Shown here piece after piece: positions 25,901 to 36,505 of a stretch of DNA of 64,000 nucleotides; the stretch's first letter is position 1; every line of letters starts with the position of its first letter. The position numbers were made by a program, and so were the translations under genes. Below the pieces are notes generated by a model that was given only the letters and a program-made list of their open reading frames with translations, was not told the DNA's origin and did no database searches. The stretch comes from Piromyces finnis. Lineage: Eukaryota > Neocallimastigomycota > Neocallimastigomycetes > Neocallimastigales > Neocallimastigaceae. The stretch spans positions 237,501 to 301,500 of the forward strand of contig MCFH01000031.1 in the NCBI GenBank assembly GCA_002104945.1, in the 5' to 3' direction.

Positions 25901-28584
25901 AGGATTATGACTCTTCATATACTCACATCCTGTTTTAATCCAATGAAGATATTCTTGCTTCCTAAATTCATTACATCTTTTGTGGATGTAATCAATGAGC
26001 TTACGGTAGATTTTAATTCTTTTAATAAATTCATCTATATCATAAATTCTTTCTTTTTTAAATCTCTTATACAACTTCATTTTGATTTTTTGAAGATTAA
26101 AAATTTGTTGTGAAATATGAAATGAAGACTTTATAACATTATTTGCTGAAGTAATACTGAGCTCGTCTGCAATTGAAAAAGCAGTTGAAGTAAACTCTTT
26201 GGAAAGTTCATCTGTAGAAACATTAGGATCGTTGAATTTTGCTGAAAGAATTTGGAATTTATTATGACTAAGAATAGATTCCTTTTCCTCAATACATTTT
26301 AATCTATTCCATTTCAGAATTTTCTTAGGAACATTAAAGTCATTAGAAAAATCTTCCATAGGAATAATTTTACCATTAATAAGAAGTGGCTTATGGTCTG
26401 ATACAGGATAAAAATTATTTATAAATGATCCTGAGTGAATAAGATCTTTCATCTTCGAATTGATAAGAGCATGGTCAATGTCGGAAGATTGATCACCTCG
26501 AGTCCAAGAGATAGTAGACCCTCTAAGCGGAAGAATTTCCCAATCTCCTAATCCATTAGTTGATAACCAGTTGGATAATTTTACTTTAGACATATTAAAA
26601 TCACCAACAAGAATCGATGGATGGGATGAATGAGTTTGTAACCACAAGCGAACTTCTAACTTTGCATGATCAACATAGATGTTGTGATGACTATGAGGCA
26701 TATAAACATTACCAATCGAGCATTTGAATCTATTCCAGAGACTAAAAGTATAAATAGAAATAATATACTTTCCAGAGAAGTTTTCAAGTGAGGCTTGACA
26801 TGAATTATGAAAACCTAAATATAAACCTCTCATTCCCGGAACTGATTCGTCAGCTTTCTTGAAAAAGTGTCTATAGTTTCGCAAAGTAACACGACAAGGA
26901 TAATCTGTATTCGATCCAGAACCATTACCAGTTTCTTGGAAACATAAAAATAATGGTTTGAAAATAGCTGTGAAATAGCTAATACTATCTCTCTTTTCAT
27001 GATTCCACCCATTGGTGTTCCAACTAAGACAAAAAGAAAAGTTATCAGGCTTGTTGGATGAGGAAGAATCGTTGCTATTATTATTATTATCAAGGTCATC
27101 ATTATTAATGGATGATGCATCAGAGGAATAAGTAGAACTATTACTAGATGGCTGTGAAACTGAAGAACTATCAACTATTGAACTGTTATCAGAGTTGATA
27201 GAGCTATTAGAATTAATTGTTGAATGTTGAGATTGAAATTGTGTTTGCTGTAGATCTGGAATATTTTCATGATGGGAAACTTGTTGAAGATCTTGTTGAA
27301 GATCTTGTTGAAGATCGGATTGTTGATGAGATTGTTGAACTGATTGTTGAAATGATTGTTGAATAGAATGTTGATGTTTATTAGAAACTAAAATTTTACG
27401 TTTGAGAGTGGAAAAAGTGTATTTGTGATTCCTTCTACTACGAGCTGAAAAGGAAATTGAGGTAACTGAAAGTTTCTTCTTTAACATGTGTAAGATTTTA
27501 ATACAATCTTTTGATGAACCATGAACCTTGACTAAGAAAAAGTGATCATTGAAAGTTTGAAAATATTTAACACTAATAACTGAATTAAATTTATCTTCTA
27601 GAATAACCTCGAGTTTTTCCCATAGCATATTTACTGACCATGATCGAATACCACGGATAAAGAAGGAGCGAATATCATCTAAGGGGATACCATAAGACCG
27701 GGTACCACGTCTGATATAATTCTTATCTTTAATATAAAGGACTGACATGATAATAAATTCTAATTAAAAAATATTGAATATAAAATAAATACTAATAAAA
27801 ATTACAAATATAACGTATATGGAAAAAAAATCTGTCTCTCTCTCTCTTCTTAAAAGTACTGGATAGTACAAAAATTGTTACGATGCTTTGTTTAAAGTTT
27901 CTTTTTTTTTGAATTCTAGTTGTAAATTTTCTTTAAAAATTCTAGTTTTGGTTTGTTGTTAGTAAATTCGATTCGCTTTTTGACACTAAAATTGTTTGAC
28001 TTTACTTTTCATTAAATATTTAAATTGGTAAAAAATTTGAATCAAGAATGTCGACACCAGAAAGCTTGTGAATAGTATTTTTACATGATGTAGAGTGAAT
28101 CAGTCTCTTACAAGAAACAATACAACAATAGCTACATGAATATAAAAATACAATGCAAATGCTAAAGTTGACTACATTGGATTCTTACAAGAGAAGAGTA
28201 GTACTACATGAATACATGAATAAAAGAAAAAAATACAGCAACAAAATGTATTACTCTTCTAATTAAATACTATACAAACTTACCTGAATATCAAACATTC
28301 AACTTATTCATCAAATACTTAAATTCGATGAATAAAATGTTTTTTAATCGCTCAGTACCATGAGCTTAGTCCTAATAATTTTCCCTTAAAGACTAACCAA
28401 GCATCCATTGCGCAATACTTGGATTTAATTCTTTCTACTCTCTCAGTACCATGAGCATGAGTAGACCCCCTTGAGAAACTACATTTATTAAATAAATGAA
28501 GGCACGTTCCCAAGAGGGTGAGCATGAGTAGACCCCCTTGAGAAACTACATTTATTAAATAAATGAAGGCACGTTCCCAAGAGG
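22954..28584 (-). mobile_element. Full-length APE-type non-LTR retrotransposon, copy A
   Basis: About 5.6-kb minus-strand LINE. Its 3' end is a 33-base poly(A) tail (T run 22954-22986), preceded by a 3' UTR of about 240 bp, one intact ORF (23225-27748) and a 5' UTR of about 840 bp whose upstream end consists of two tandem 67-bp units. Matching 28-bp duplications at 22926-22953 and 28585-28612 prove insertion by target-primed reverse transcription into copy B. There are no LTRs and no second ORF. The intact frame, pure tail and identical duplications imply a recent insertion. Confidence 0.95.
23225..27748 (-). CDS. Retrotransposon polyprotein: APE endonuclease and reverse transcriptase
   Basis: 1507 residues, no introns. 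Residues 1-130 are basic and may nucleate nucleic-acid binding; 135-235 are Gln- then Ser/Asn-rich low complexity. The APE-type endonuclease (about 236-465) shows SWNTNG, LCFQETG, GNVYMPHS, VGDFN, SDIDHAL and SDHKPL, all the usual catalytic positions. The reverse transcriptase (about 690-990) has YKASGPDGIP, YRGISLINNG, FLDLRKAYDSVP, VRQGCPLSPILFNLFIND and the catalytic FADD near residue 966. A CPNYCPCCKCG...H...C zinc-knuckle-like motif lies near 1270-1290, followed by an Asn/Ser repeat that varies between copies. It nicks target DNA and copies its own RNA at the nick. No inactivating change is visible, so the copy may be competent. The precise LINE clade was not determined. Confidence 0.95.
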   Translation of the reverse strand: MSVLYIKDKNYIRRGTRSYGIPLDDIRSFFIRGIRSWSVNMLWEKLEVILEDKFNSVISVKYFQTFNDHFFLVKVHGSSKDCIKILHMLKKKLSVTSISFSARSRRNHKYTFSTLKRKILVSNKHQHSIQQSFQQSVQQSHQQSDLQQDLQQDLQQVSHHENIPDLQQTQFQSQHSTINSNSSINSDNSSIVDSSSVSQPSSNSSTYSSDASSINNDDLDNNNNSNDSSSSNKPDNFSFCLSWNTNGWNHEKRDSISYFTAIFKPLFLCFQETGNGSGSNTDYPCRVTLRNYRHFFKKADESVPGMRGLYLGFHNSCQASLENFSGKYIISIYTFSLWNRFKCSIGNVYMPHSHHNIYVDHAKLEVRLWLQTHSSHPSILVGDFNMSKVKLSNWLSTNGLGDWEILPLRGSTISWTRGDQSSDIDHALINSKMKDLIHSGSFINNFYPVSDHKPLLINGKIIPMEDFSNDFNVPKKILKWNRLKCIEEKESILSHNKFQILSAKFNDPNVSTDELSKEFTSTAFSIADELSITSANNVIKSSFHISQQIFNLQKIKMKLYKRFKKERIYDIDEFIKRIKIYRKLIDYIHKRCNEFRKQEYLHWIKTGCEYMKSHNPKKAWKWIKKTAKIGKDSFFIAQPIKNKNGELVVATEEQLEVWHDHFENLASDPSGVSLDLEHWYEEPTNKRFSLPMLDEWDINQDISIDEVKSAILSTPNYKASGPDGIPIEFYKALIPSSNDSNNATGNNSSGNTTSDNDAHGLNFILKLFNRIWDGDFPNSWNESSIVSIPKKGDLTDCDNYRGISLINNGIKLISKIVTTRISEYGLKNNFIRPEQFGFRKKEESISLFISIQEICRRRQLDNKETYLAFLDLRKAYDSVPIGNILHKLDCLEIRGKSLQFIKNLYLTSKANVKLDGQFSKSFDVKKGVRQGCPLSPILFNLFINDIFKECEDLGVSLGDTRCCGGLFADDIVICAPTRGCLKKMLRRVNEWALYNEMEFGIQKCSTMVIRPESIENQNKRDPTFYLAGQPIPTTDCYTYLGVPFDKNLSLKPVINVLNNKVLKGLFSVSKFLRNPNIPIPFKKLVLNSQVISRVSYFAPLLGSNKARSRIAQKHVNKGIRWVAGVHKAVSFISLYSISKDLNIPPLSAKCALAQVRCFNKWKNSNCIISHLVNYIPKFRKYTWCKSSRTLDKKLKKHGDVKAVKNFYWKDLKGNSIKAQYYDDNKFIETKDFIKLCYEYPEFAYGFYWLLKARNGYKLDARVAKAAKFVDPVCPNYCPCCKCGVQSIKHWLLDCPTFRDTRIKHYDSIVQLLNFFSQRNSNSPINNNEIDNISRDSNNINSNSNNSSNNNSNSNNSNSNNSNNNNNRNNNISNDSNSEDNNSNLDSNLVNDSNSSNNPVNINVYDYSSVCSKIFKFLLGGRSFNNINYNSREWKELCKRQIQSGTNEGAPFLTVTAELLTKIMPFAIGQQWSMFKRFEATSKNVNAEETVRQARRASATNGDHNFVP

Positions 28585-28586
28585 GT
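28453..28586. repeat. Two tandem 67-bp units in the retrotransposon 5' UTR
   Basis: Units 28453-28519 and 28520-28586 are identical. They are much richer in G+C than the flanks and begin GAGCATGAGTAGACCCCCTT. They form the outer 5' end of copy A. A related CTCAGTACCATGAGC string occurs at 28351-28365 and again just before unit 1. Repeated 5' monomers carry the internal promoter in some LINE families; that role here is inferred. Confidence 0.9.
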
Positions 28587-28697
28587 TCTGATTTTCTATT
28601 GATTCAGGACGAATCACCATCGTTGAACATTTCTGGATACCAAATTCCATTTCATTATACAATGCCCATTCATTAACTCTTCTAAGCATATTTTAAG
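28585..28697 (-). mobile_element. Copy B, 5' segment, with right target-site duplication
   Basis: 28585-28612 repeats 22926-22953 exactly. The following bases to 28689 continue copy B, matching copy A positions 24723-24799 apart from one substitution, then similarity fades by about 28697, which is the 5' truncation point of copy B. This fragment shows that A lies inside B rather than beside it. Confidence 0.9.
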
Positions 28698-29010
28698 GAA
28701 AAGACATTAAAAAATAATATTATTTATATAATATTATCAAATTTCTTATTATTATTAATAATAAATATTTTATTTTTTATTTTCAAAAAAATAATATTTT
28801 ATTAAATATATATTTTTGCTAAAATCATTTTTCTTTATAATGATAAATATTTTCCCATTTTTATTCAATAGCTTTATTTTTATTCTTTAATTTTTTTTTA
28901 GATAAAACATGTTATATTTATATTTTAAATATTTTAAATATTTTATTATTTTTTTTATTATATTTATTTACATTAATAATAGAAAGTGGTTTTTAATTTT
29001 TTAATTTTTT

Positions 29011-29044
<34 letters not shown>

Positions 29045-29304
29045 ATGGTTAAGTTTTTCTTTTTCTGATACTAAAATATTAAATTTATAATATAAATCAA
29101 ATTATAAAATTTGTGTATTAAAAATTATATATCAAAATTTCTTATTCTAATAGAACTTATTATATAAAATATACTTTATATAAATTAAAAGAACACTAAA
29201 TTATCTATAAAAATATAAGAGTAAATTTTACTTTGAACTTAAAAAAAATCAAAAATTTATAATTTTTTTTTGTTCTGTCAATTTTCTTCATACAATTATG
29301 GTAT
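28698..29304. other. Intergenic region downstream of CPA1
   Basis: A+T rich, with a T run at 29017-29041. No gene is seen; holds the 3' end of the minus-strand CPA1 gene. Confidence 0.5.
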
Positions 29305-30780
29305 TCAGGCAGATTCAGATATTTGCTTTTGGTTTGAAATATTAACATCGGCACCAACTTGAATTTGTTGAGAAATTTTCTTTGAAACTTTTGATTTTTG
29401 TCTGAGGTATTCTTTTTTGGATTCACGAACTATGTCAAGATAGTCTTGGAATAAGTATTCTGTATCTTGTGGTCCAGCTTTTGCTTCTGGGTGATATTGA
29501 ACAGAAGCAAATGGTAAAGTTTTGTGGCGAATACCTTCATTAGAACCATCATTAGCATTAACAAAGTACTTTTCCCAACCTTCAACCATATCCTTTTCAC
29601 CATCCTTAATTGCGAATCCATGGTTTTGAGATGTGATAACACATTGATTAGTTAATAAGTTTATAGCTGGTTGGTTGTGACCTCTGTTACCATATGGAAG
29701 TTTATATGTTTCAAATCCAGCAGCAGCACCTAAAAGAAGATTACCCATACAAATACCAAATATTGGAGTTGGAACTGCTTTTGAAGATTCACGAATTAAA
29801 AGTTTTCTAAGGTTCATAACAGTTTCATCACAATAACTTGGATTACCTGGTCCATTAGAAATAAAGATACCATCATAATGAGTGGAATCCTTAGTTACAT
29901 CATGATTCCATGGAACAAGATGTACTTCAGCTCCACGCTTAGCTAAACATCTAATAATATTTTGTTTGGCACCACAATCAATTAATGCAATTTTAACATC
30001 TCCTCCTTTATTATAAATCTTTTTTGATTTTACAGATACTTCTGCTACTAAATTTCTTTTATTTGGATCTTCTAATTCTTTTGCTGGTTTTGCGTCTCCA
30101 ATGATTATCTCTCCTAAGGTAGAACCTTGTTCTCTTAATAAGGTAACAATAGCTCTAGTATCTACACCACTCAAAGCTGGAATATTATTTCTAGCACACC
30201 ATTCACCTAAACTTTCTACAGCATTCCAATGGGAATACTTTTTAGCATAATCAGTAACAATAATACCCTTAACATGAATTTTATCACTTTCAAAATGCTT
30301 AAATAAACCAAATTCATCCTTATCCATAGCTGGAACACCATAATTACCAATTAATGGTTGAGTAAATACAAGAATTTGTCCTCTGTATGATGGGTCACTC
30401 ATTGATTCTGGATAACCAACCAATGAGGTAGTAAAAACTACTTCACCAGAAATACTTTCTTTTAATGGTGCACCAAAAGAGGTAGCTTTAAATGTTTGTC
30501 CAGTTTTAAGTCTAAAGGTAGCTGGTAATTCTGGTGGTTGAATATGATTTTTAAAGAAGGTTGGCTTTTCATTTTTTGGAAGTTGACTAACCTTAGCATT
30601 TTTAACTGATGAATTAAATGAAATTGGGTCAAGTGTTACAGTGGCAAATGGTCTACTGTTTAAATTTTGAGTATTTTCGTTTAAGCTTTTTGGTAATTGA
30701 CTAATAAATCTTCTGCAAATATTTGAAGATGCGTTCTTTAATTGAACAGTAGACTTTAAAAGATTAGCTGATTGAATCAT
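29305..30780 (-). CDS. CPA1: Carbamoyl-phosphate synthase, small (glutaminase) subunit
   Basis: Releases ammonia from glutamine for carbamoyl phosphate synthesis, feeding arginine (and possibly pyrimidine) biosynthesis with a large synthetase subunit not in this window. Single exon, 491 residues. Residues 1-80 are Ser/Asn/basic and lack acidic residues near the start (MIQSANLLKS..., RRF), a presumed targeting peptide, hydrogenosomal if this is a gut fungus. The N-terminal CPSase domain begins near residue 90 and includes GEVVFTTSLVGYPESMSDPSY. The GATase has FISNGPGNP, nucleophile GICMGN, SQNHGFAI and QYHPEAKAGP with the catalytic His and Glu. The nucleophile elbow is GICMGNLLLGAAAG; the usual Gly-His-Gln after the Cys region is Gly-Asn-Leu, as in vertebrate CPS1, although here the catalytic Cys is kept. 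No ATG occurs in the 240 bp before the start, so the arginine attenuator uORF known in other fungi is not evident. Confidence 0.95.
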   Translation of the reverse strand: MIQSANLLKSTVQLKNASSNICRRFISQLPKSLNENTQNLNSRPFATVTLDPISFNSSVKNAKVSQLPKNEKPTFFKNHIQPPELPATFRLKTGQTFKATSFGAPLKESISGEVVFTTSLVGYPESMSDPSYRGQILVFTQPLIGNYGVPAMDKDEFGLFKHFESDKIHVKGIIVTDYAKKYSHWNAVESLGEWCARNNIPALSGVDTRAIVTLLREQGSTLGEIIIGDAKPAKELEDPNKRNLVAEVSVKSKKIYNKGGDVKIALIDCGAKQNIIRCLAKRGAEVHLVPWNHDVTKDSTHYDGIFISNGPGNPSYCDETVMNLRKLLIRESSKAVPTPIFGICMGNLLLGAAAGFETYKLPYGNRGHNQPAINLLTNQCVITSQNHGFAIKDGEKDMVEGWEKYFVNANDGSNEGIRHKTLPFASVQYHPEAKAGPQDTEYLFQDYLDIVRESKKEYLRQKSKVSKKISQQIQVGADVNISNQKQISESA

Positions 30781-33700
30781 TTTGTTTTTATTTTAAACTT
30801 TTTATTATAAAATTAAGTTGTAAGAGTGTTAAAGTAATATAATTTTTATATTTTTTGTTTTTATTGTTATTTTAAATAAAATATTATATTTTTAATAGGT
30901 TTATTTTTATTATTAGAGAATTAATCAAAATCGATAAAGTATTAGTTAAGGCTTTCAACAGTAAACTTTCAACAAGTGGGTTTTATTAAAAAAGTTTAAA
31001 AATTTGATAATGATTTCCAGAGTTGAACGCAGAGATAATCACAGGAGACTACAGTAAAAGCGTGAATATATGTGTATAACATATGTTACTTTTTGATAAA
31101 CTTTAATATTATATTTTTTTTAAAAAAAAAAGGTTTTTTTTTTTAAAAAAAATTTATATGTTTATAAATTCAGTATTGCTTTTTCTTTGATTGTTTTGAT
31201 TAGTAATGTAAAAAGGAATTGAAAATTTCTTTAAAAATTACTTAAATATAAAAAAAAATAAGCTTTTTTTTTTTTTTTTTTTGACTATTAGATGTTTATT
31301 TTAAGTTCTAAACCTATTAAAAATGTAATTAGAATATAACAATTATGTTAATACAATGATTCAAAAACCATATTTTATTTTTATATAAAGAGTTGTCAAT
31401 AATTATTATTTTTCACATTATATTTTTTTTTTCAATAACATTTTACTTTTTTATCCATTTTTACGCCATTATTTTTATTACTATTGTTTTTTCTTTCGAA
31501 ATAAGATAAATAATATAATTTCCTCTAAACACATTTTCAATTTATTATTTACAATATTATTATTGTAAATATACAAAATATATAATAATTTATTTTCTAT
31601 TAAACAATTTATCATACTTTTCATTGTTCAATCATTTACATTTTCTAATTATATAATTTTACTTTTCATCATTTCTTATACATTACATTATAATTTTTCA
31701 ATAAAATATTACCTTTTAAATCTAGAATTTTTTTTTTATTTGATTATTTTATTTTCTCAAAGAAGAAAATGACAGAAATTTGTTTTTTCTTTATATATTT
31801 TAAAATATAAAAAATGTGAAAAGTAAATTTTAAAAAAAGAAAGAAATTTCAATATATTTATATTTTTAAAAATATATTAAAAACTAATTCTTTATTTAAT
31901 ATATTATATAGTCAATTCTAATATATTATATATTTTTAAAGTTTCTATTTTACTTTTTAATTTTATTATATATACCAGGTTGAAATTTTTAAAATTATGA
32001 GATTTTTCAAAATATATTGAATAATATATATAAATGTTTAAAAATAAATATATTTTATCCTTGAAAATTTTACCAATATTTTCAATATAAAATTGATTAT
32101 ACTATAATACAATGTAATATATTTATGTTAACATAGTCTAATATAATAATGCATATATTATAGTATATTAAATATATATCAATATTTTTATATAGAATTA
32201 AAATTTTGTTTTATAATAATTAAAATTTCTTTAACTTTAATTCATGATTTTTCTATTAGAGCCTGACTATATATTTTATAATATAATATAATATAATACA
32301 CAATATATTATATTTGCTATTGATGTAAATTATTTATATTACTTATATTATAATTTAAATAAAAAAACATAAAATATATTAAACTCTAATATATTATTAT
32401 TTTCATCCTTTAAATTATCAAAATATTAATTAATTCTTTTTATCATTAGACTTTTATATTAGTAAATAAAATTATTTATTATCTTAATATACAATAATAT
32501 ATTGTATCATATATTAAACCATTATATTAATACATTATTAAATAATATTCAATATTGAATAATAATTAGTAATTAATAAATAACAAGCACTAATTTAGGG
32601 CCATCATTAGTGATGCTAATAAAATAGCAAGTGGAATTTAATATAATAATAGTATTATTATCGAAATAAAACAATTTATATATATAAAAAGTTATTTATT
32701 AAAGTTCAAAGGTAAAATTAGTTTTGTGAAGAGAATAAATAAAAAAAAAAAAAAGAATATCGCCATTGTATTGTATAATATACAGAAATTAAGGAAAATT
32801 TATAATAACTTTAGTAATTTCCAAAGGAATACAAAAGGTTATGAAATAAATTTATTATTAATATTTACATATATAGAAATAAAAGAATCCTCTAATAATT
32901 ATTATTTCTTAGTTTTAAAAGTAAAATATTACTTTAAAATATTAATATATATTAAACACTAAATAGAAATATATATGTTTATTAGTTTAAACCATTAAAA
33001 ATTAGTCAAGGTCATTGGAATCAAGGGGAAAAAGGATAAATATATAGAAAAGATATCATTTGTCCTTTCACTAGTCATGAATTAATTTTAAGTATTAATT
33101 AAAAATTTTATTTTATTAAAAAAAAAACAATAAAATTTTAATAGTAGAATAGTATAAAATTTCATTTTATACATAAATAAAATATTTTTGTTAAATGTAA
33201 CTTATATAAAGTTATTAGTTGCATCATTTAATTAATAAAAATTGTTACTCTAAACTTTTTTAATATAGATGCAGTAATATAATTATTACTATTTTATTAT
33301 TATATTTTTAAAAGTAATAATTAATAATTATTTATTAAATTATATTTTAACATTTTTTTTTGCCTTATGAAGGTTAAGTATTTATTTTTTTTTTTTAACT
33401 TTGATTTCATTACTAATAAAAGTATTTTTTTTTTTAACTTTGATTTCATTACTAATAAAAAATAAGAGCGCCATCAAGTCTTAAAAATTAAATTTAATAA
33501 ATATATAGAAATAATATTTTTAAATAATATATTAAAATTGAAGAACATGATGTTTTTAAAGGATTATATTACTTATTAAGAATAAATACAATATCATTAA
33601 TATAATTCCAATAAGTTTTATAATATTTTCTTTCTTTTTTCTTTTTTTTTTTTATAGAATTTGAAGAAAAGTTTATTTGAAGGTAATTTACTAAAATTTA

Positions 33701-36505
33701 GTAATTTTATTAAATATTAAATATTTGATTGTTTTAAAATTATATAACTAAAAAAAAGAACTGTACCACAATTCTGGTTATAACATTAAAGATAAACCAC
33801 ATTTCATATATAGAATTAAATTAATTATTAAATAGTGTATTCTATATATATTATAAGAATATAATAATTCTTTTTATGCTATTATTTTATTTATTATCAT
33901 ATAATCATTGTAAAGGAGGAGACAATGACTAGTATATTAGGATTATGATAATTATAATATTCAACATAATATTATGAAAAAAAATATATATTTATAGTAC
34001 AGTTAAAATATTAAAAGGTCATTTCATTTTTAATTCATTGACTTTTTCCAATAAAAATTTATAGAGGTAAAATATCTTTTTTTTTTTTTTATTTTTTATT
34101 TTTTTTTGCGGTCATATGCCAATAACTTAAAAGTTTAAAACCTTTTTCATTACATTTAGTATTTAGTAATTATTTTAAAATAATATATTATTAAGTACTA
34201 ATTATATATAGTTTAATAACCTTTCAAAATTAATAAAAAAGTCATGAAAAATTTAAAATAGTAAAAATTAATAGAATGTATAAAGTGAAATGGTATTTTT
34301 CTTTTTAAAAAATAATAATATAAAAAATAAACTTATTAATAATGATATCATTAATGTATAGAGTTTTATTCACCTTTTTTTTTTTTTGTCAATTTTGAAT
34401 TTTTTATTGTCACAAATTAATATAATAAAATTTTTGTATTGAATAAATGTATAAATGTATAATTTAAAAAATAATGCCAAAAATAAACACTATTAATAAA
34501 ATACTAATGATAAGTAGGAGAATTAAATAAAAATAAAAATTTTATTAATTATAACTAATAAATAATATATAACTCTAGTATATATATAAAACAATCTAAT
34601 TGCGAATAATAGGGTATATTATAAAAAAAAAAAAAGAAAAAAAAAAAAAAACGCCATGATTTTTTATTATCTCTTTAATAATGTACATTATAATTTACAG
34701 AAAATTTTTTGAATTAGTTAATTTGTTTTAATAAATCAATTAATTTTTATTCTGTATAAAAATAAAATGTTGATAAAGAAAATAAATAATTATTTACAAC
34801 TATAATATTTATTATTAAAATCTAATAATAATATACTCAACTCAATAGTTAAAGAGATAGTTAAATAAATAAATAAAATAATAAAAATGAACTGATTTAA
34901 TACCAGATAAAATTAAATTTCATGGTAAATTATGGTTTTATTAATGATATTTGATGATATCCTTTCTGTATTATTGCTAAATTGATTATTCTAAATGTAA
35001 AATTTTTTGTTAGAATATATATCCAAGTGTTGTATTTTATTTTTTTTATGTTATGTAGTAATTTCTAAAAATGACTTCTATGATTTCAACAAAATTGTAA
35101 AAATTTCATTTAAAAAATATTCATAGCCAATTTTTGTTAGAAAATCAAATTTCGAGAAAATACTTGAATTTCGAATACCATTTTTAAATTAGAATTTATA
35201 ATATATAGTCATAAATTTATGTAATAGTAATGATATAACGTGATATATATTATGGTTAACCTAAAGAGTAAATTTTTTTATTATAAATTTTATTATGTTT
35301 CAATATTTTTTTTATCCCTCAATTTTAAAACTTTTTTTTTTTCCATATATTATATTTTACTATAATAAAATTTCTTTTTAATAAGTATTCTTTTATCCTT
35401 TTCATTCCTTAATTAGGTTTACAAAGTAATTAATTATTCAATTATAATATTATAATTAATTCTATATGAATTATATTATATATTACGTACCATTACATTA
35501 CATACTCTTCTACATTTATTTATTGTATTATGAATCAACTATTTAATAATAAAAAAAGTTCATATATATATTTTTTTAAAAAAATATTTTATTTAAAATT
35601 TTAAAATTTTAATATATTAATTTAATTTTAATTAAAAATCAAATCATAAATATAATCACCTAAACCTTCCATAAAAGGTCAATATAAACATTTTTTTTTA
35701 ATTAAGTATTTTAATATTACAATTAAAATTAAATTATTTCTCATTTTAATTCAGGTTAAAGAGTTTTGGCTTTAAATTAACAAGAACAAGTCTTTGTAGA
35801 ACCACTTATCAAACTTTATATTTAATTTCAGAGAATCAGTAACTTTTATAGTTTTTTCACTTTTGTGTGTATATATTTTGTAAATGTCAATTTTCAATAA
35901 CAATTAATTCCTAAATATATGTTATATATGTTAATGTATTAAATAATTATAGTAGAATAAAAGTATTTTCATTTAAACAACAAAACTATGATTAAATATA
36001 ATCTGATTTATTAAAAAAATACATAGATATGAAAAAAATCCATTATAAATCTTTAAAAATATTATATATATTTGGATTATGTATTAATAAATGAGGATAA
36101 TATATAATTATTTAATTCTCAAACACGTAAATTCCATTTATTCATAGATTAATTATTAGATATTAAATATCATTCTCTTTCCCTTATATATATTATTCTA
36201 TGATATTACATATAAATTTTTTAATAATTATAAATGAGTTTGTAATATTAATAATTAAATAATAATAATAATAAGAATACCAACAAAATCAATAATAAAA
36301 CAATAGAATTATTATATTTTAAGGAAATAATACATTTAACATTCTAATAATTTTGTCTAAAAAAATTAAAAAAAAATAATAATACAATACAATTAAATTA
36401 GAGAAAAATAAAAAATAAATTATTATATATATTTTAATAATTGAAATTAATAAATAGAACAAATATTTTATCATTAACATTCATTTTATTATTTTTTTTT
36501 TAAGA
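30781..36505. other. 5.7-kb A+T-rich region without recognisable genes
   Basis: No convincing coding sequence on either strand; the best ORFs are short and have the composition of random A/T sequence. The left end holds the CPA1 promoter; a slightly G+C-richer patch lies at about 30940-31075. Other contents are a perfect tandem duplication (33378-33460), short hairpins at 32588-32612 and 33905-33928, many T/A runs, and a 30-codon open block near 35750-35842. The right end should hold the promoter of the gene at 36506. Confidence 0.5.
33378..33460. repeat. Short tandem duplication
   Basis: Two adjacent units (33378-33421 and 33422-33460) share the string AACTTTGATTTCATTACTAA preceded by a T run. 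They differ mainly in T-run length, which suggests replication slippage. Confidence 0.85.

Noticed and set aside
20551-28697. LTR retrotransposon interpretation
   Set aside because: Repeats at the ends are target-site duplications and copies of one 3' UTR with poly(A) tails; no LTR, integrase or protease is present.
32726-32962. 78-codon ORF in the gene-free region
   Set aside because: Lys/Ile/Tyr/Asn composition matches random A+T-rich DNA; no domain, splice context or G+C rise.
35750-35842. Open block of about 30 codons upstream of the 36.5-kb gene
   Set aside because: No usable donor at its end and length within chance for the local composition.
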